From Strigomonas culicis (taxonomy: Eukaryota > Euglenozoa > Kinetoplastea > Trypanosomatida > Trypanosomatidae): a stretch of 64,000 bases of DNA. A program made the translations under genes and the position numbers. The first letter of the stretch is position 1. Each line of letters begins with the position of its first letter. The stretch lies in contig AUXH01000014.1 of NCBI GenBank assembly GCA_000482145.1, forward strand, positions 1 through 64,000, read 5' to 3'. A model generated the notes under the pieces. That model was given only the letters and a program-made list of their open reading frames with translations, ran no database searches and was not told where the DNA came from. This document shows positions 47,701-55,697 of this stretch, one piece after another.

Positions 47701-50013
47701 CGGTTCTCCAACAACCACATTTTTGTCGAGAGCATGCACCTGGACGAGTTCAAGCTCACGACAATGAGTACCATGTACGAAATCGTCATCTACGACCTGT
47801 CGCCGCTGGACCCCACCTCGTCCTATTACCGCAAAGTCCCAGAGAACAGCGGTAAGAAGCGCCAGACCGCCACGGATGCGGATGTTGACCACAGCGTCGT
47901 GCCGCCCGCCGACGCGATGGCGTCCTTCGCCTTCGCGTCGCACTGCCCGCTGCTGATCCCGCTCCTCTCCATCGGCGCCTTCGCGACCCCCTCCGTGGAG
48001 CGGCTCAAGGCGGAGTACTCCCTCTACGAGAAGTGTTTGCGGGGGTGCTTCTACTACGGGAACTACCTGACCGCAGCGGCTACCAACCACTATCTGTGGT
48101 ACATCAGCGACGTGGGCCGCTTCATGTGCTGGCGCGACGACATACAGACGACGGTGCGCCGCAGCGACGGGCCGTCCGCCGGGTTCCAGTGGCAGAACGG
48201 GCTGCTCTGTGTGGACTGCTATCCCTTCAAGACGGAGACCGTGTGCGTCGACTTCTCCATCGGCTTCGGTGATGCCGCCGCCGCGCAGCAGCGCGCAGCG
48301 GAGAAGAAGGGCTGCCGGAAGGCACGACGCACGGAGGGGGCAGGGAAGGGCGCGCACACACTGTCGTACCGCTTCACGAACACGCCAGACTCGCAGGCGT
48401 ACTTCCGCACCGGCCGCAACCGAAGGCACCGGCTGTGGGAGTACTACAGGGGCGTGAAGCCAAGACGCAGCAAAGAGGAGGAGGCAGAGGCAGACGAGGA
48501 GCGGGACATGCGTCTAAACTATTGGAAGTACAGCAGTCTGGACGTAACGGACCGCAAGATTCTGCAGTACCTCCTCGCGGAGCGCGAGGCCCTTCTCGCA
48601 CCCGGGCGTCGCACCATCGAGACCGCGGAGGAGGTGGAGGAAGTCACCGCCGGCGGGGGCAAGAAACGGATCGTCACCCGTCGGTGTCAACAGACCCAAA
48701 GCGTCGCGCTGGATGAGGTACCGCCGTCGCCGGCTGCCGCTGCGTTGGCAGACGACAACGCCGCCGCGGATGCCGCGGCGTCCTGCACCATCCTGACGGC
48801 GCGGCAGAAGGAACGACTGATGCAGATTGACAGCCAAATCGAGCGCGTTTACCAAAAAGAGAAACGGCGGAAGAAGAACGCACCCTACTACCCCGTGCTC
48901 TTCCCCAGCTACTGGGCGCAGCTGTGGCTGCACTTGCTGAAGCCGCTGTGGGGTGTGCTGCTGATCATCGCCACCGTGCTGCTGAGCCTGAACCTGCGCG
49001 CGAAGGTGAAGGAGGCCGCGCACTACGTGGTGCCCTTCTACGTGCCCTTCATCTTGTACCTGCCGATCCCCGTCACCTGCCTCCTGTCCGACTGCCTCGC
49101 CTTCCGCCGGCACCTTTCCTCCGCGGGCGTCTGCGTGTTGGTGCTGCACCTCCTGCAGCACGTCTGCGCCCTCGTCCTCTTTCCCCTCTTCTTCATGCTG
49201 AAGCACCTGCTGCTGCCGCCGTACTCGCAGTCCTTCACCTCGAGGGAGCTGTGGCCGTACGTGCCGATCTCCGTGACGACCTTCAGCTCCATGAGCAACA
49301 TGATGGACGCCATCGACGTCACGGTGCTGCAGCGGCTGCTGCAGGAGAAGCAGGACGCCTTCTTCGCAGACAAGTGGTACCGCCCGCTGCCCGTGACGTG
49401 GCTGCAGGTGAGCTGCTTCCTCGTGGCCGCCGCGGTGCTGCGCCTCCTCACGCAGATCTATCTCTACGTCGAAGAGCGCCGTTTCCGCCGGTACCGCATG
49501 CCCGGCGTGCGGCGCTACTTTCTGTGGATGTCCTACCCCTGCGCTCCCACACTCTCGCTGCTGCCGATGCGGCCCTCGCTTGACTTCAACCTTCCGCTCT
49601 GCGCCTGCCTCATTCCGTTTGTGCTGCTCTTTGGCCGCTTCTTCGACGCGCCGCTGGCCGGCACGGTGCACCACGCCCCGTGGCCGCTCACCTTTGCCTT
49701 CATCCCACTCTTCCTCGCGTTTCTATTTGTGTGCGCCAACAGCATCTACCGCCACATCTGTTCGCGGACACTGCAGGCGTTTGGCCCCATCTTCTTCGTC
49801 ATCCTCGTCATGATTGCTATCTTTTATACGCTCGCTGATATATCCTCGTATTGGCAGTGGGTGCACAACGGAATGGCCAGCGCCGACCGGCCCTCCCTGT
49901 TGACAGAGATGATGGTCGTGGTTGTTTTGGAACTCCTCGTCGTGATAACACTGTTACTGCAGCGTCTCCCCATCATGTATATATTGAGTGCTGTCGATAA
50001 TACGAATCTGTGA
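41719..50013 (+). CDS. F-box protein with about eight C-terminal membrane segments
   Basis: 2764 residues. Residues 249-290 read LLQHVTGDLLHRILSFCPLR followed by VCFTFRLVCTLFNETV, a good F-box (pattern LPxELLxxIFSFLxxxDLxxxRLVCKxW), the Skp1-binding motif of SCF ubiquitin ligases. The middle (about 330-2350) is mixed; stretches such as SMAISPCHAYFVVATAAGHL (about 1550-1570) look like WD40 blades, but I cannot count repeats. Residues 2398-2757 contain about eight hydrophobic segments, for instance GVLLIIATVLLSLNL, VVPFYVPFILYLPIPV, VCVLVLHLLQHVCALVLF, LTFAFIPLFLAFLFVCA and FFVILVMIAIFYTLADI. Their spacing, with WPLTFAFIPLFL after an HHAPW turn, recalls the TMEM185/Fragile-X-F-associated membrane family (weak resemblance). 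A membrane-tethered ubiquitin ligase adaptor is the inferred role. An F-box on a polytopic membrane protein is unusual outside kinetoplastids. Confidence 0.75.
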   Translation: MDTVGSGSTGGRGGANVAAAVPEHGNSNTRRRNSTSHNVAMYSNSEIGMYNDASLSSPLKLRTRRNPLLPSAAYPSEIRFFSAVGGHGNSTGNMTSANNRAGSSGYLHSPQEDTLWDATATDEHHTATSHVSAVSEADGPSRSATPETADDAEYARDGTGGSPRCRKGSRGEARRGHGRRPGSREPVHRRGSRAPYGAGAAVEEEVFVFDGTDTAPSDDDDARRAPTTVVPLRSTEEAPHVAAAPAASYLLQHVTGDLLHRILSFCPLRVCFTFRLVCTLFNETVLADVLTALVTNLHEEHEGGPRHRDRRAPGEADPEGQGSARIGSFRAWGALPRCGGRSLADVITLRRRALQVQQAAYDAWMHGHIRRQIDRLVTAAPADGVVREPAQEADAREERERQIQLTRVTFARHSLATAVTALLQHHCQQRRVLYNMRHNYFNVVPIGRGMQWSRTLSEGLQSVLHPLTAKPIVFPDGSVGTVEIDMLFCVYGRRRPCETLPNPFYQCAFTHGAVHHDSGDGSGLSRGSAAWHAERARRRLNCIDREGDKTEWVCEAIIDLGSHIYGTHYDPVANVVHASARDREYLLRYHSRSDRALENRLGTDVPRCCIEYLPIYTASGQYNHRRRRQRHNRNVVNTAAYLSTHDVHGDRLRTDTDDEEYNRRNRQRVACQRHYIECYERKMQEAEEGTLLRLEDGSPQVQVQGIYALPSSAAGHHVTRESSTTRLPTFGWTATRVAQKLRLLDRMRRAAHRRMGQQIAAQGGRPPPPLPARPHASGDALVGPDGLPYRLLIVDGEDDITESVMRKPVPDVELTFEDVFGLRALRDSLQQRCERLAMPPWVFDVDVPTPTNPSSTHPATESATAVSTTAAAPDTTVAAERLEGNVLPSVESDDAAPAVSVSAAMEDPTTRARTAPGTLHGEEQEVNVNRYIFANFERNTSLCARAGQRSGDLAITIDAERTCRVLAAKSDAYISDVVVFEAPCFTRGRASHAAMPGEAVSSTDDDRSEDDDPLYPEVDSNVNDDSNEEEGEDEDDTTQQVIDSSHTILGAAPGHASSPPERQPLQREEEEERENNDEEGAQPQPHQRQPARPKRKEKKATAGAIRRGRTLLLGFGDRTVVVFGATVHRRRVSAKGVMLDSLSSPLRREWAIQTNTAAGGGRRGQQDSEGDVSQQETLSLGDMRQRMQALPSEPRPPSAAGEGADLQRPFYNARLRTCTYFFLTGYLYYSKSYNVTIKGGLRQVYYVASPRPWIAALRTQFQSHVVDAPERLLRLREAMVQAVLRFMRGKGLPAAEAEDLVEHFLADTRYRPAAAPPRRLTLRVRAYPRLAEYYHRLGAPPPGRAHTPVAFYREQQQRQRPSTDCAVCVADADGDEAEAQPYPAAPPPPSTGSLWSPAEDGHPYFSQPFLLVAHHACTTERGLVPAPLEVADMGNKTACTRRKVLALVKWMPKTQTEVRVCAVTEDDGDKWVYGNLQVVPLFALGTCVERILHVRLAASPPAWQQQAEERRPQQPQPPTVLEVEQEERAYGLRPGVAEWVHDHLFCPTSMAISPCHAYFVVATAAGHLLLVAPSLHYPPDGTPTTNTAEGAEGGEPKRLIVKRVTQSMVYEVERVAPSGRPSGAAAPCSAPSPLSQSEGEEEGVGVDGTTPASASAALLPHTDSVCGEGFRGLQSNAAFNCYEAETGDPAHLPSSRFYQHQTAQEAQQAAERRCTEQDRMDLALRRDDPTGAAPHTVAATTTSAAAAANFGRAGLGGSSGAQSTTSPFSPFFEPILTKRRALTAAGAADGGGAETYLNDADDPLHGVLTQSEQRQMTRLPFSCEEIFGPFYKNDAQLHFIQKRFPNCNPSAPSTLPYAMATTAATTLPSATDRCGSAAGAPTAPGVYPGENLQRWCRYRSAADELRQAYGDAPAAGSSTEALDPGPSNEDGAHMFSNEGAGVAADRPPRARQAPRAFLPFPLQIPLYFTFLKHDSDVPFDLFQRTSPEAMHVPERFSNNHIFVESMHLDEFKLTTMSTMYEIVIYDLSPLDPTSSYYRKVPENSGKKRQTATDADVDHSVVPPADAMASFAFASHCPLLIPLLSIGAFATPSVERLKAEYSLYEKCLRGCFYYGNYLTAAATNHYLWYISDVGRFMCWRDDIQTTVRRSDGPSAGFQWQNGLLCVDCYPFKTETVCVDFSIGFGDAAAAQQRAAEKKGCRKARRTEGAGKGAHTLSYRFTNTPDSQAYFRTGRNRRHRLWEYYRGVKPRRSKEEEAEADEERDMRLNYWKYSSLDVTDRKILQYLLAEREALLAPGRRTIETAEEVEEVTAGGGKKRIVTRRCQQTQSVALDEVPPSPAAAALADDNAAADAAASCTILTARQKERLMQIDSQIERVYQKEKRRKKNAPYYPVLFPSYWAQLWLHLLKPLWGVLLIIATVLLSLNLRAKVKEAAHYVVPFYVPFILYLPIPVTCLLSDCLAFRRHLSSAGVCVLVLHLLQHVCALVLFPLFFMLKHLLLPPYSQSFTSRELWPYVPISVTTFSSMSNMMDAIDVTVLQRLLQEKQDAFFADKWYRPLPVTWLQVSCFLVAAAVLRLLTQIYLYVEERRFRRYRMPGVRRYFLWMSYPCAPTLSLLPMRPSLDFNLPLCACLIPFVLLFGRFFDAPLAGTVHHAPWPLTFAFIPLFLAFLFVCANSIYRHICSRTLQAFGPIFFVILVMIAIFYTLADISSYWQWVHNGMASADRPSLLTEMMVVVVLELLVVITLLLQRLPIMYILSAVDNTNL

Positions 50014-50500
50014 ACCCACAAAACTGCTGTAACAACTGCACTTACCATTTTTTTCGAGTTTTGAATTCTCTTCTTAACGGGTACTTCTTTACTTTTTTTT
50101 CTTTTTTTGAGTCAGTGGTTTGATTGATGCATAAAAAGAAACGCAAATCAAAGCGTAAAAAAAATGGACCAAAAGGGGGAAAAAGCTCTGTTCTTACTTT
50201 TTCTTACAGTTTTAATCGATCATTAGTTGTTGTAAATGTCGAAACTTTGTGTCAAGTTATTTGTATTGTTATTTTTTTTTCAATTGTACATTCATATTTC
50301 ATTGCGTTACTTATGGATACTTATTTGAGCATGCCTTCTATCATCATTTCTTGCTAACTCCTATCATTGATGTTGTGGATGCGAATTTTGCAGAACACAC
50401 ACACACACACACACTTTCTCTCTTTGGTCATTTCTTCTTTTCCCTCACCCTCACCAACCCCCGTAGTGCTTACATACACATTCCATTTGGCCCATCCCGA
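50014..50500. other. spacer, T-rich, with (CA)n run
   Basis: About 490 bases. T-rich 3' UTR-like sequence, a (CA) run at 50396-50413 and the acceptor of the ankyrin-type gene. The frame of that gene is open back to 50249, but this lies upstream of the splice site. Confidence 0.6.
50414..50466 (+). promoter_or_regulatory. trans-splice acceptor of the ankyrin-type gene
   Basis: A 50-base C/T tract (50414-50463) with AG at 50465-50466. The next in-frame ATG is 50501, a 34-base leader without upstream ATG. This fixes the start at 50501. Confidence 0.75.
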
Positions 50501-52531
50501 ATGAGCAAATCCCAAAAGGGAAAGAAAAGAGGAGGAGGGGCACCTCCGGCCGCCACCCCTGGCGACCCCCGTGCGGCTGGCAGCAGCGACCCCATCGAGG
50601 CCGCGCTGTGGCAGGCGGTGAAGCAGGACGACGCGGAGGCGCTCACGGAGCTGCTCTTCTCGGCCGTCGCTGCCGACGCGCCGGGGGACGCCAGCGGCGC
50701 CGCCGCGCAGCCGTCGGATGCGCTGGTACTCGTGCCGAAGCCATCCGCGCGCAAATGGCTGCAGACCCCCTCCGCGATGCGGACGAACAAGCACGGGCAG
50801 CCGCAGCTGCTGCTGCGCTACGCGGTCGACAGCGGTGGGAGCGAGGCGCTACTCACGCTGCTGCTCCGCGCCGGTGCCTCCTGCACCGCGCGCGAGGACG
50901 GCGGCACGAAGGCCACCAACGGCAAGGCCAGCAGCAGCAACGTCTTTTTAGACGCGTGTTGGGAGGAGAACGAGTCCCTCCTATCGTTATTCCTTAAGTA
51001 CAACACGAACCAGACGTCTTCCGCGACGGCGGGTGGCATCCACTTCGGCGCGACGGATGGCGCGAAGCAGAACGCCTTCCATATTTTGCTCTCCTCCCCC
51101 TCCTCCACCGGGGTGCTGCGGCTCTTCCTCACGCATCCGAACTCGCCCTTGCTGCTGCGGCGCGCCCAGCCGCCGGGGGACGCCGAAGCGCCGCCGCCGC
51201 AGCAGCAGCAGCAGCAGCCATGGAGCGAGGCGGCGATCGACCTGTGCCTGCGCCTGTGGACGATGGCCGACGCGGCGGGCCGCACGCCGCTGCACATCGC
51301 GGCGCAGCACGCCTGCGACGAGCCCGCGCAGCGGGTGCTGCACCTGCTGCGGCAGTGGGCCCGGCCGCCGGACGGCGAGGGCGCGGTGGCGGACGCGGCG
51401 GGCCGGCAGGAGCGCGTGCGCGCCGCGGTGGCGGCGCAGCACGGCGGCGACACGTGTCTGCATGCCTTTGTGTCCAACGAGCGCAATGCCTCCCTTACAG
51501 CCGCCCCCGCACCCAACCCGCTCGACACGCGTACGACGGAAGACGCGGATACCACGCCGGCGCTCCTGTCTGCCACGGATTACCTCCACTTTTTTGTGGC
51601 CGAGATGGGCGTCGACCCTTTCCAGCTGAACCATAAGAACCAAAGTGCCCTTTTTGTTTTTATTCAAAACAACAGCGGCGGCCATCCCAACGACAGTGCG
51701 GTCCCTCTCGAGCGCTTGTATGAGAGCTTGGTGACCACCATGACGGCCCGCGCGCAGGACAATGCGACTGCGAAGTGGGAGGACGTCCTGACGGCCGTCG
51801 ACACCGACAGCGGCCTCGCGCTCGTACACCTCTGCATTGTGAAGAAGAACTTTATGGCCCTGGAGATCCTTACCCGCCACTTGCAGAACCAGCCGCAGGG
51901 TGCGAGTGGCCACGGCGTCGATTTCAAAAAGTGCCTCGGCGATGTCTTGACGCGGGACGGCATCACGACGACGGAGCTGCTGGCCTCGCAGCGCTTCCAC
52001 CAGCGGGGCGGTCGCCCGTCCGATGGGCTGCAGCGCATCGCGCAGCACCTCACCGAGTCACTTCACGTCCTGCAGACGGACGAGCTGGAGGAGATGGAGA
52101 AGGACCTGGCGCAGCTGCAGCAGCAGCAGCAGCAGCAGCTACCGGAGGAGACGCGCGGCAGCGGTGCGGATGCCGACAGCGCGCACGAAGACGGTGAAGG
52201 GGAGGACGAGGAGCGAGCCGCCGGCCGCGCGCGCCAGCAGCCGCACAAGAAGGGCGGCCTCTCCCGCGCCCAGCTGGCGAAGCGCGGCAACCAGACACGC
52301 CGAGAGGCGCCCCCACACGCGGCGGCGGGGGCCCCGGCGGAGGCGCTGCTGCAGCACCGTCGCGGACAGGTGCCGACGGATGCGCACCGCAAAGGAGGAG
52401 GAGGTGGTCTGTCTGTGTCCAAGAGCGCCATGTATATCAAAGCACTGGTAGTGCTTGTGGTGGCCAGTGTGGCGCTGGTCGCGCTGTCTATCGTGACGCA
52501 GGCTCCCGCTGACGTGCCTCGTCCGCCGTAG
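50501..52531 (+). CDS. ankyrin-repeat-like tail-anchored membrane protein
   Basis: 676 residues. Residues 257-271 (DAAGRTPLHIAAQHA) are a clear ankyrin-repeat helix pair start. Neighbouring stretches such as ALWQAVKQDDAEALTELLF (about 33-51), LLRYAVDSGGSEALLTLLLR (about 108-127) and HFFVAEMGVDPFQLNHKNQS (about 363-382) have ankyrin-like spacing but are degenerate. A Gln run and basic Arg/Lys-rich segment precede a single hydrophobic helix at 644-667 (MYIKALVVLVVASVALVALS), with only nine residues after it. With no signal peptide this is a C-terminal tail anchor: the ankyrin part would face the cytosol, and the anchor would sit in ER, mitochondrial or peroxisomal membrane (inference). Function unknown. 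The N-terminus is Lys-rich (MSKSQKGKKRGGG). Confidence 0.75.
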   Translation: MSKSQKGKKRGGGAPPAATPGDPRAAGSSDPIEAALWQAVKQDDAEALTELLFSAVAADAPGDASGAAAQPSDALVLVPKPSARKWLQTPSAMRTNKHGQPQLLLRYAVDSGGSEALLTLLLRAGASCTAREDGGTKATNGKASSSNVFLDACWEENESLLSLFLKYNTNQTSSATAGGIHFGATDGAKQNAFHILLSSPSSTGVLRLFLTHPNSPLLLRRAQPPGDAEAPPPQQQQQQPWSEAAIDLCLRLWTMADAAGRTPLHIAAQHACDEPAQRVLHLLRQWARPPDGEGAVADAAGRQERVRAAVAAQHGGDTCLHAFVSNERNASLTAAPAPNPLDTRTTEDADTTPALLSATDYLHFFVAEMGVDPFQLNHKNQSALFVFIQNNSGGHPNDSAVPLERLYESLVTTMTARAQDNATAKWEDVLTAVDTDSGLALVHLCIVKKNFMALEILTRHLQNQPQGASGHGVDFKKCLGDVLTRDGITTTELLASQRFHQRGGRPSDGLQRIAQHLTESLHVLQTDELEEMEKDLAQLQQQQQQQLPEETRGSGADADSAHEDGEGEDEERAAGRARQQPHKKGGLSRAQLAKRGNQTRREAPPHAAAGAPAEALLQHRRGQVPTDAHRKGGGGGLSVSKSAMYIKALVVLVVASVALVALSIVTQAPADVPRPP

Positions 52532-52904
52532 GCCGCAGGCATACACATTCGAATGGACATTTTTTTTTCCTGGTTCTTTGCTTTTCGAACCATTGAGTGT
52601 GCTGACGCTGTTGTTAATTGTTAAACCTCACATACAAATATGTTGAAGTGGTGCATGCACCGTATGTTTTGGTTTCGTCAGGATTACCTTTTTTGTTTTC
52701 TTCATTTTGAACCACCGCAACGCTCTTTATGTTTCCCCCTTTTCCTCTTATCTTTACCAAATGTATGTAGTTGTCATCGTTGTTGTTTTGTAGACGAAAA
52801 AAAGCGCACAAGTCACAACTGAAGCTAGCGGATCGCTCTATTTCTTAGTTAACTCTTGTTTTTTTCTTTTTTCTTTTTTCTCCCACACCTAGTCCCAACC
52901 GCCC
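52532..52904. other. spacer, T-rich
   Basis: About 370 bases of T-rich 3' UTR-like sequence followed by the helicase acceptor. No gene seen. Confidence 0.6.
52853..52892 (+). promoter_or_regulatory. trans-splice acceptor of the DEAD-box helicase gene
   Basis: A strong T/C tract (52853-52890) with AG at 52891-52892, leaving a 12-base leader and ATG at 52905 in CCCATGG context. Confidence 0.75.
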
Positions 52905-55238
52905 ATGGCCACCACCGCGACCTGGCAACGGTGCCTCTCCTTGCCGCACCTCACAACCACCACGGACAAAAAAAAAGAGGAGGAGGAGGTGGCGGGCGGC
53001 TCGTCGATCGATGAAAGCACATGGCTGCGCGAAAACCTGCAGGCCCAGCTGCACTACGAGGCCCCGCTGCCCATCCAGCAGCGGCTCGTGCCGGTCATCA
53101 CGCGTCACCTGCTGAGCTCGCTGCCGCTGGACATCAGCCTCACCGCGCCGACCGGCAGCGGCAAGACGCTGTGCTACCTGCTGCCGCTGCTGCTCTACCT
53201 GGTGGGGTGGGATAAGCGTCACGCGATGGAGGCCACCGTGCTGCGCGGCCTCGTGCTCGTGCCGACGCGCGCGCTCGGGCAGCAGGTGTACCGCGAGGCG
53301 GTGCGGCTAACCGCGCGGACGAACATCCGCGTTGTGCAGCTCTGTGACGAGGGCGGCGGCACCGCCGCGCACACCGGCGTCCGCGCGGAGGGCGCCCAGC
53401 TCGTGCGCGAGGTGGCCGCGTCCAGCGGCGGCGGCAGGAAACGCTACTACTCCCTCGCGGACCTCATCATCGCGACGCCGCAGAAGCTGCTGCGCCACTT
53501 GGATTACACGGAGGGCTTTACGCTGCGCGACCTGAAGCTGTGCGTTGTCGACGAGGCGGATGAGCTCCTCGCCGTGGGCAACTTCGCGAACTTGATCAGC
53601 AAGATCATCCGCCGCCAGGAAGAGGAGGTGCGGCTCTACTACGATGCGATGGAGAACCAATATGTAGAAGTAGAAGAGGAGGAGGAAGAAGAGGCGCGCC
53701 AGGCCGGTGCCTCACTTCTCCCCGCGGAGCTCGCGGCCCCGCGCGAGTACCCCATCCTGCAGAAGATCATGTGCAGCGCGACGCTGACGTCCCGCATCAC
53801 GCAGACGTCGGAGATGGACCTACACAACTGCCAGTACTACGTTCTGGACAGCAACGGCGACCTCGTCGATGCGAACGCCACCCTCCACGGCGCCGCGCCG
53901 CGGGTGAAGGAGCAGGGCGGCAAGAAGCCCAAGGCGGCGGTGGCAGGCCCCTCCTTCGCCCTGCCGCCCAAGCTGCAGGAGCACGTACTGCTGGTCGAGA
54001 CCAAGTACAAGCCGGCTGCGCTGCTGAAGCTCGTCTTCGAGCTGACGCGGAAGATATCGGCCGCGGTGTGGGCGCGGCAGCAGCGCGGCCGCGAAGAGCG
54101 GGAGCGCCTCAAGTTAAAGCAATTCGAAACAGAGGACACCGACAGCACCGCGGCGGAGAAGGAAGAGGCGAAGGGGGCGAGCGGAGGCGACCCGGGGGAC
54201 CAGCAGTACCCCACCGCGCAGGACGTGGCCGCGGCGGGGCCCTCCATCGTCATCTTCGCCGGCAGCGCGGAGGACGCGCGTATCGTGGGCCACTTCCTGT
54301 CGAACAGCGGCTTCCCGAACATCATTGAGTTCACCATCCTCACGGAGCTCGCGGAGCGGCAGAAGGCGCTGTTGGGGTCCGGCGGCAAGTACAACGCGCG
54401 CTACCGGGGCGACCAGGCGCCGCCGCCCGCCGACCTCTCCGCGATCGCGGACCTCAAGTCCTACCTGGACGACACCATCTACTACTTCCCTCTGCTGCTC
54501 GTCGCGACGGATGCGCTGGTGCGCGGCATTGACATCCCGCAGGTCGGCCACGTCATCAACTACGAGGCGCCCCGCACCCTGCAGAGCTACATCCACCGCG
54601 CCGGGCGCACGGCCCGCGCGCTGCGCCGCGGCCACGTCCACACACTGCTGAACGCGAAGCGCGCGCACCCCAGCCAGGGCAGCAGCCATGAGGCGGCGCG
54701 CGAGGAGACGGAGTACGAGCGCTACCAGGCAAAGATCAACCCCTTCATCGCGCGCACGCTGCCGCTCCGCTACGAGCGGTCGTTTTTCAAGTTCGAGAAG
54801 GAGACCCTGCCCGTCGCACCGCGCAGCGGCGGTGCGCAGGAAAAGGAAACGACGCCAGCAGACGAGGGGGGACCCGTGGAGGGGGAGAAGGAGGAAGGCG
54901 ACACTGACGACAAGACGGACGAGGTCACGCCCCCCGCGGTGGTGGACTTCAAGAAGAAGCCCTTCACGGTAAAGTGGTTCATCAAGGAAGCGAACGCGTA
55001 CATGTCGGCGTCCGTGCTGTCGCTCAGCGACTTCTGGGGCTCGGCACTCCAGCACAAGAAGGCGGATCAGAAGGCCCATGCGCCGCCGTCGCCGCCGCCC
55101 GCCGACGCGGCCGCGAAGAGTCCGGATAGCCTCACCAAGAAGCCGCAGCAGCAGAAACCGCACGCCGCCGCGAAGAAGCGAAATAGGGAGGAGCGGCCCC
55201 ACAACCCAACGAGTAGCAAAGCGAAGAAGACTGACTAG
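52905..55238 (+). CDS. DEAD-box RNA helicase, DDX51/Dbp6-like
   Basis: 777 residues with all helicase motifs: PIQQ (Q motif region, about 56-59), APTGSGKT at 81-88 (motif I, Lys87), LVPTRAL (Ia), ATPQKLL, DEAD at 216-219, SATLTSR (III), then in the second domain VIFAGSAEDARIV, VATDALVRGIDIPQVGHVIN (V) and HRAGRTAR from His564 (VI). The late NYEAPRTLQSYIHRAGRTAR and the start-of-domain YLLPLLLYL fit the Dbp6/DDX51 group, which works on early 60S ribosomal subunit assembly in the nucleolus. I am surer of the helicase than of the subgroup. A Glu-rich insertion (about 248-262) follows the DEAD motif and a Lys-rich tail (720-777) would suit nucleolar targeting. The ribosome-biogenesis gene AATF lies 7 kb downstream, but this is not evidence of a shared operon job. 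Confidence 0.88.
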   Translation: MATTATWQRCLSLPHLTTTTDKKKEEEEVAGGSSIDESTWLRENLQAQLHYEAPLPIQQRLVPVITRHLLSSLPLDISLTAPTGSGKTLCYLLPLLLYLVGWDKRHAMEATVLRGLVLVPTRALGQQVYREAVRLTARTNIRVVQLCDEGGGTAAHTGVRAEGAQLVREVAASSGGGRKRYYSLADLIIATPQKLLRHLDYTEGFTLRDLKLCVVDEADELLAVGNFANLISKIIRRQEEEVRLYYDAMENQYVEVEEEEEEEARQAGASLLPAELAAPREYPILQKIMCSATLTSRITQTSEMDLHNCQYYVLDSNGDLVDANATLHGAAPRVKEQGGKKPKAAVAGPSFALPPKLQEHVLLVETKYKPAALLKLVFELTRKISAAVWARQQRGREERERLKLKQFETEDTDSTAAEKEEAKGASGGDPGDQQYPTAQDVAAAGPSIVIFAGSAEDARIVGHFLSNSGFPNIIEFTILTELAERQKALLGSGGKYNARYRGDQAPPPADLSAIADLKSYLDDTIYYFPLLLVATDALVRGIDIPQVGHVINYEAPRTLQSYIHRAGRTARALRRGHVHTLLNAKRAHPSQGSSHEAAREETEYERYQAKINPFIARTLPLRYERSFFKFEKETLPVAPRSGGAQEKETTPADEGGPVEGEKEEGDTDDKTDEVTPPAVVDFKKKPFTVKWFIKEANAYMSASVLSLSDFWGSALQHKKADQKAHAPPSPPPADAAAKSPDSLTKKPQQQKPHAAAKKRNREERPHNPTSSKAKKTD

Positions 55239-55697
55239 AGACAGCGTCGGAAGAAGATCATCGTGTACATGGCCGCGCTTTTTCTTTGTTGTGTCCGTTG
55301 TTGCCTCCTGTTTTGGCGTGATCATCGAAGCATCAAGGCTTCAGATCCACATAATCATCTGCGTACGTATAACTCACCACCGTTTAAATTGAAATTCTAA
55401 TATATCCATTATTAAAAACAAAATGTTCTCGCATTAACTATCAAACACTAATTACTAAATCTAAGTCTCCTGACGCCACAAACACACACAAAAAAAAAGT
55501 AATCAAACAGAAAAAAAAAAGACAGCATGATATTTATTTTCGCGATACGTTTCAGTGAATACACTACTGCAAATGGCACCAGTTACAATGCCAATAGAAA
55601 ACACATCGATATCTATTACATTGGCCCTCTGTCATTTTCTCTCCATAGAAGAAGGAAAGAAGCATCAGACACACACACACACACACCGAACACCCCC
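55239..55697. other. spacer with acceptor of the first Elf1-like gene
   Basis: About 460 bases, AT-rich with A runs. A C/T tract at 55621-55646 ends in CATAG, with AG at 55647-55648, and a CA-rich leader of 49 bases leads to ATG 55698. The frame is open upstream to 55527, but that precedes the acceptor. Confidence 0.65.

Noticed and set aside
50249..50500. Hydrophobic N-terminal extension of the ankyrin-type protein
   Set aside because: Lies before the acceptor at 50465-50466 and translates T-rich spacer.
55527..55697. N-terminal extension of the first Elf1-like protein
   Set aside because: Precedes the acceptor at 55647-55648 in part; Elf1 proteins start at the basic MGGKRKK equivalent.
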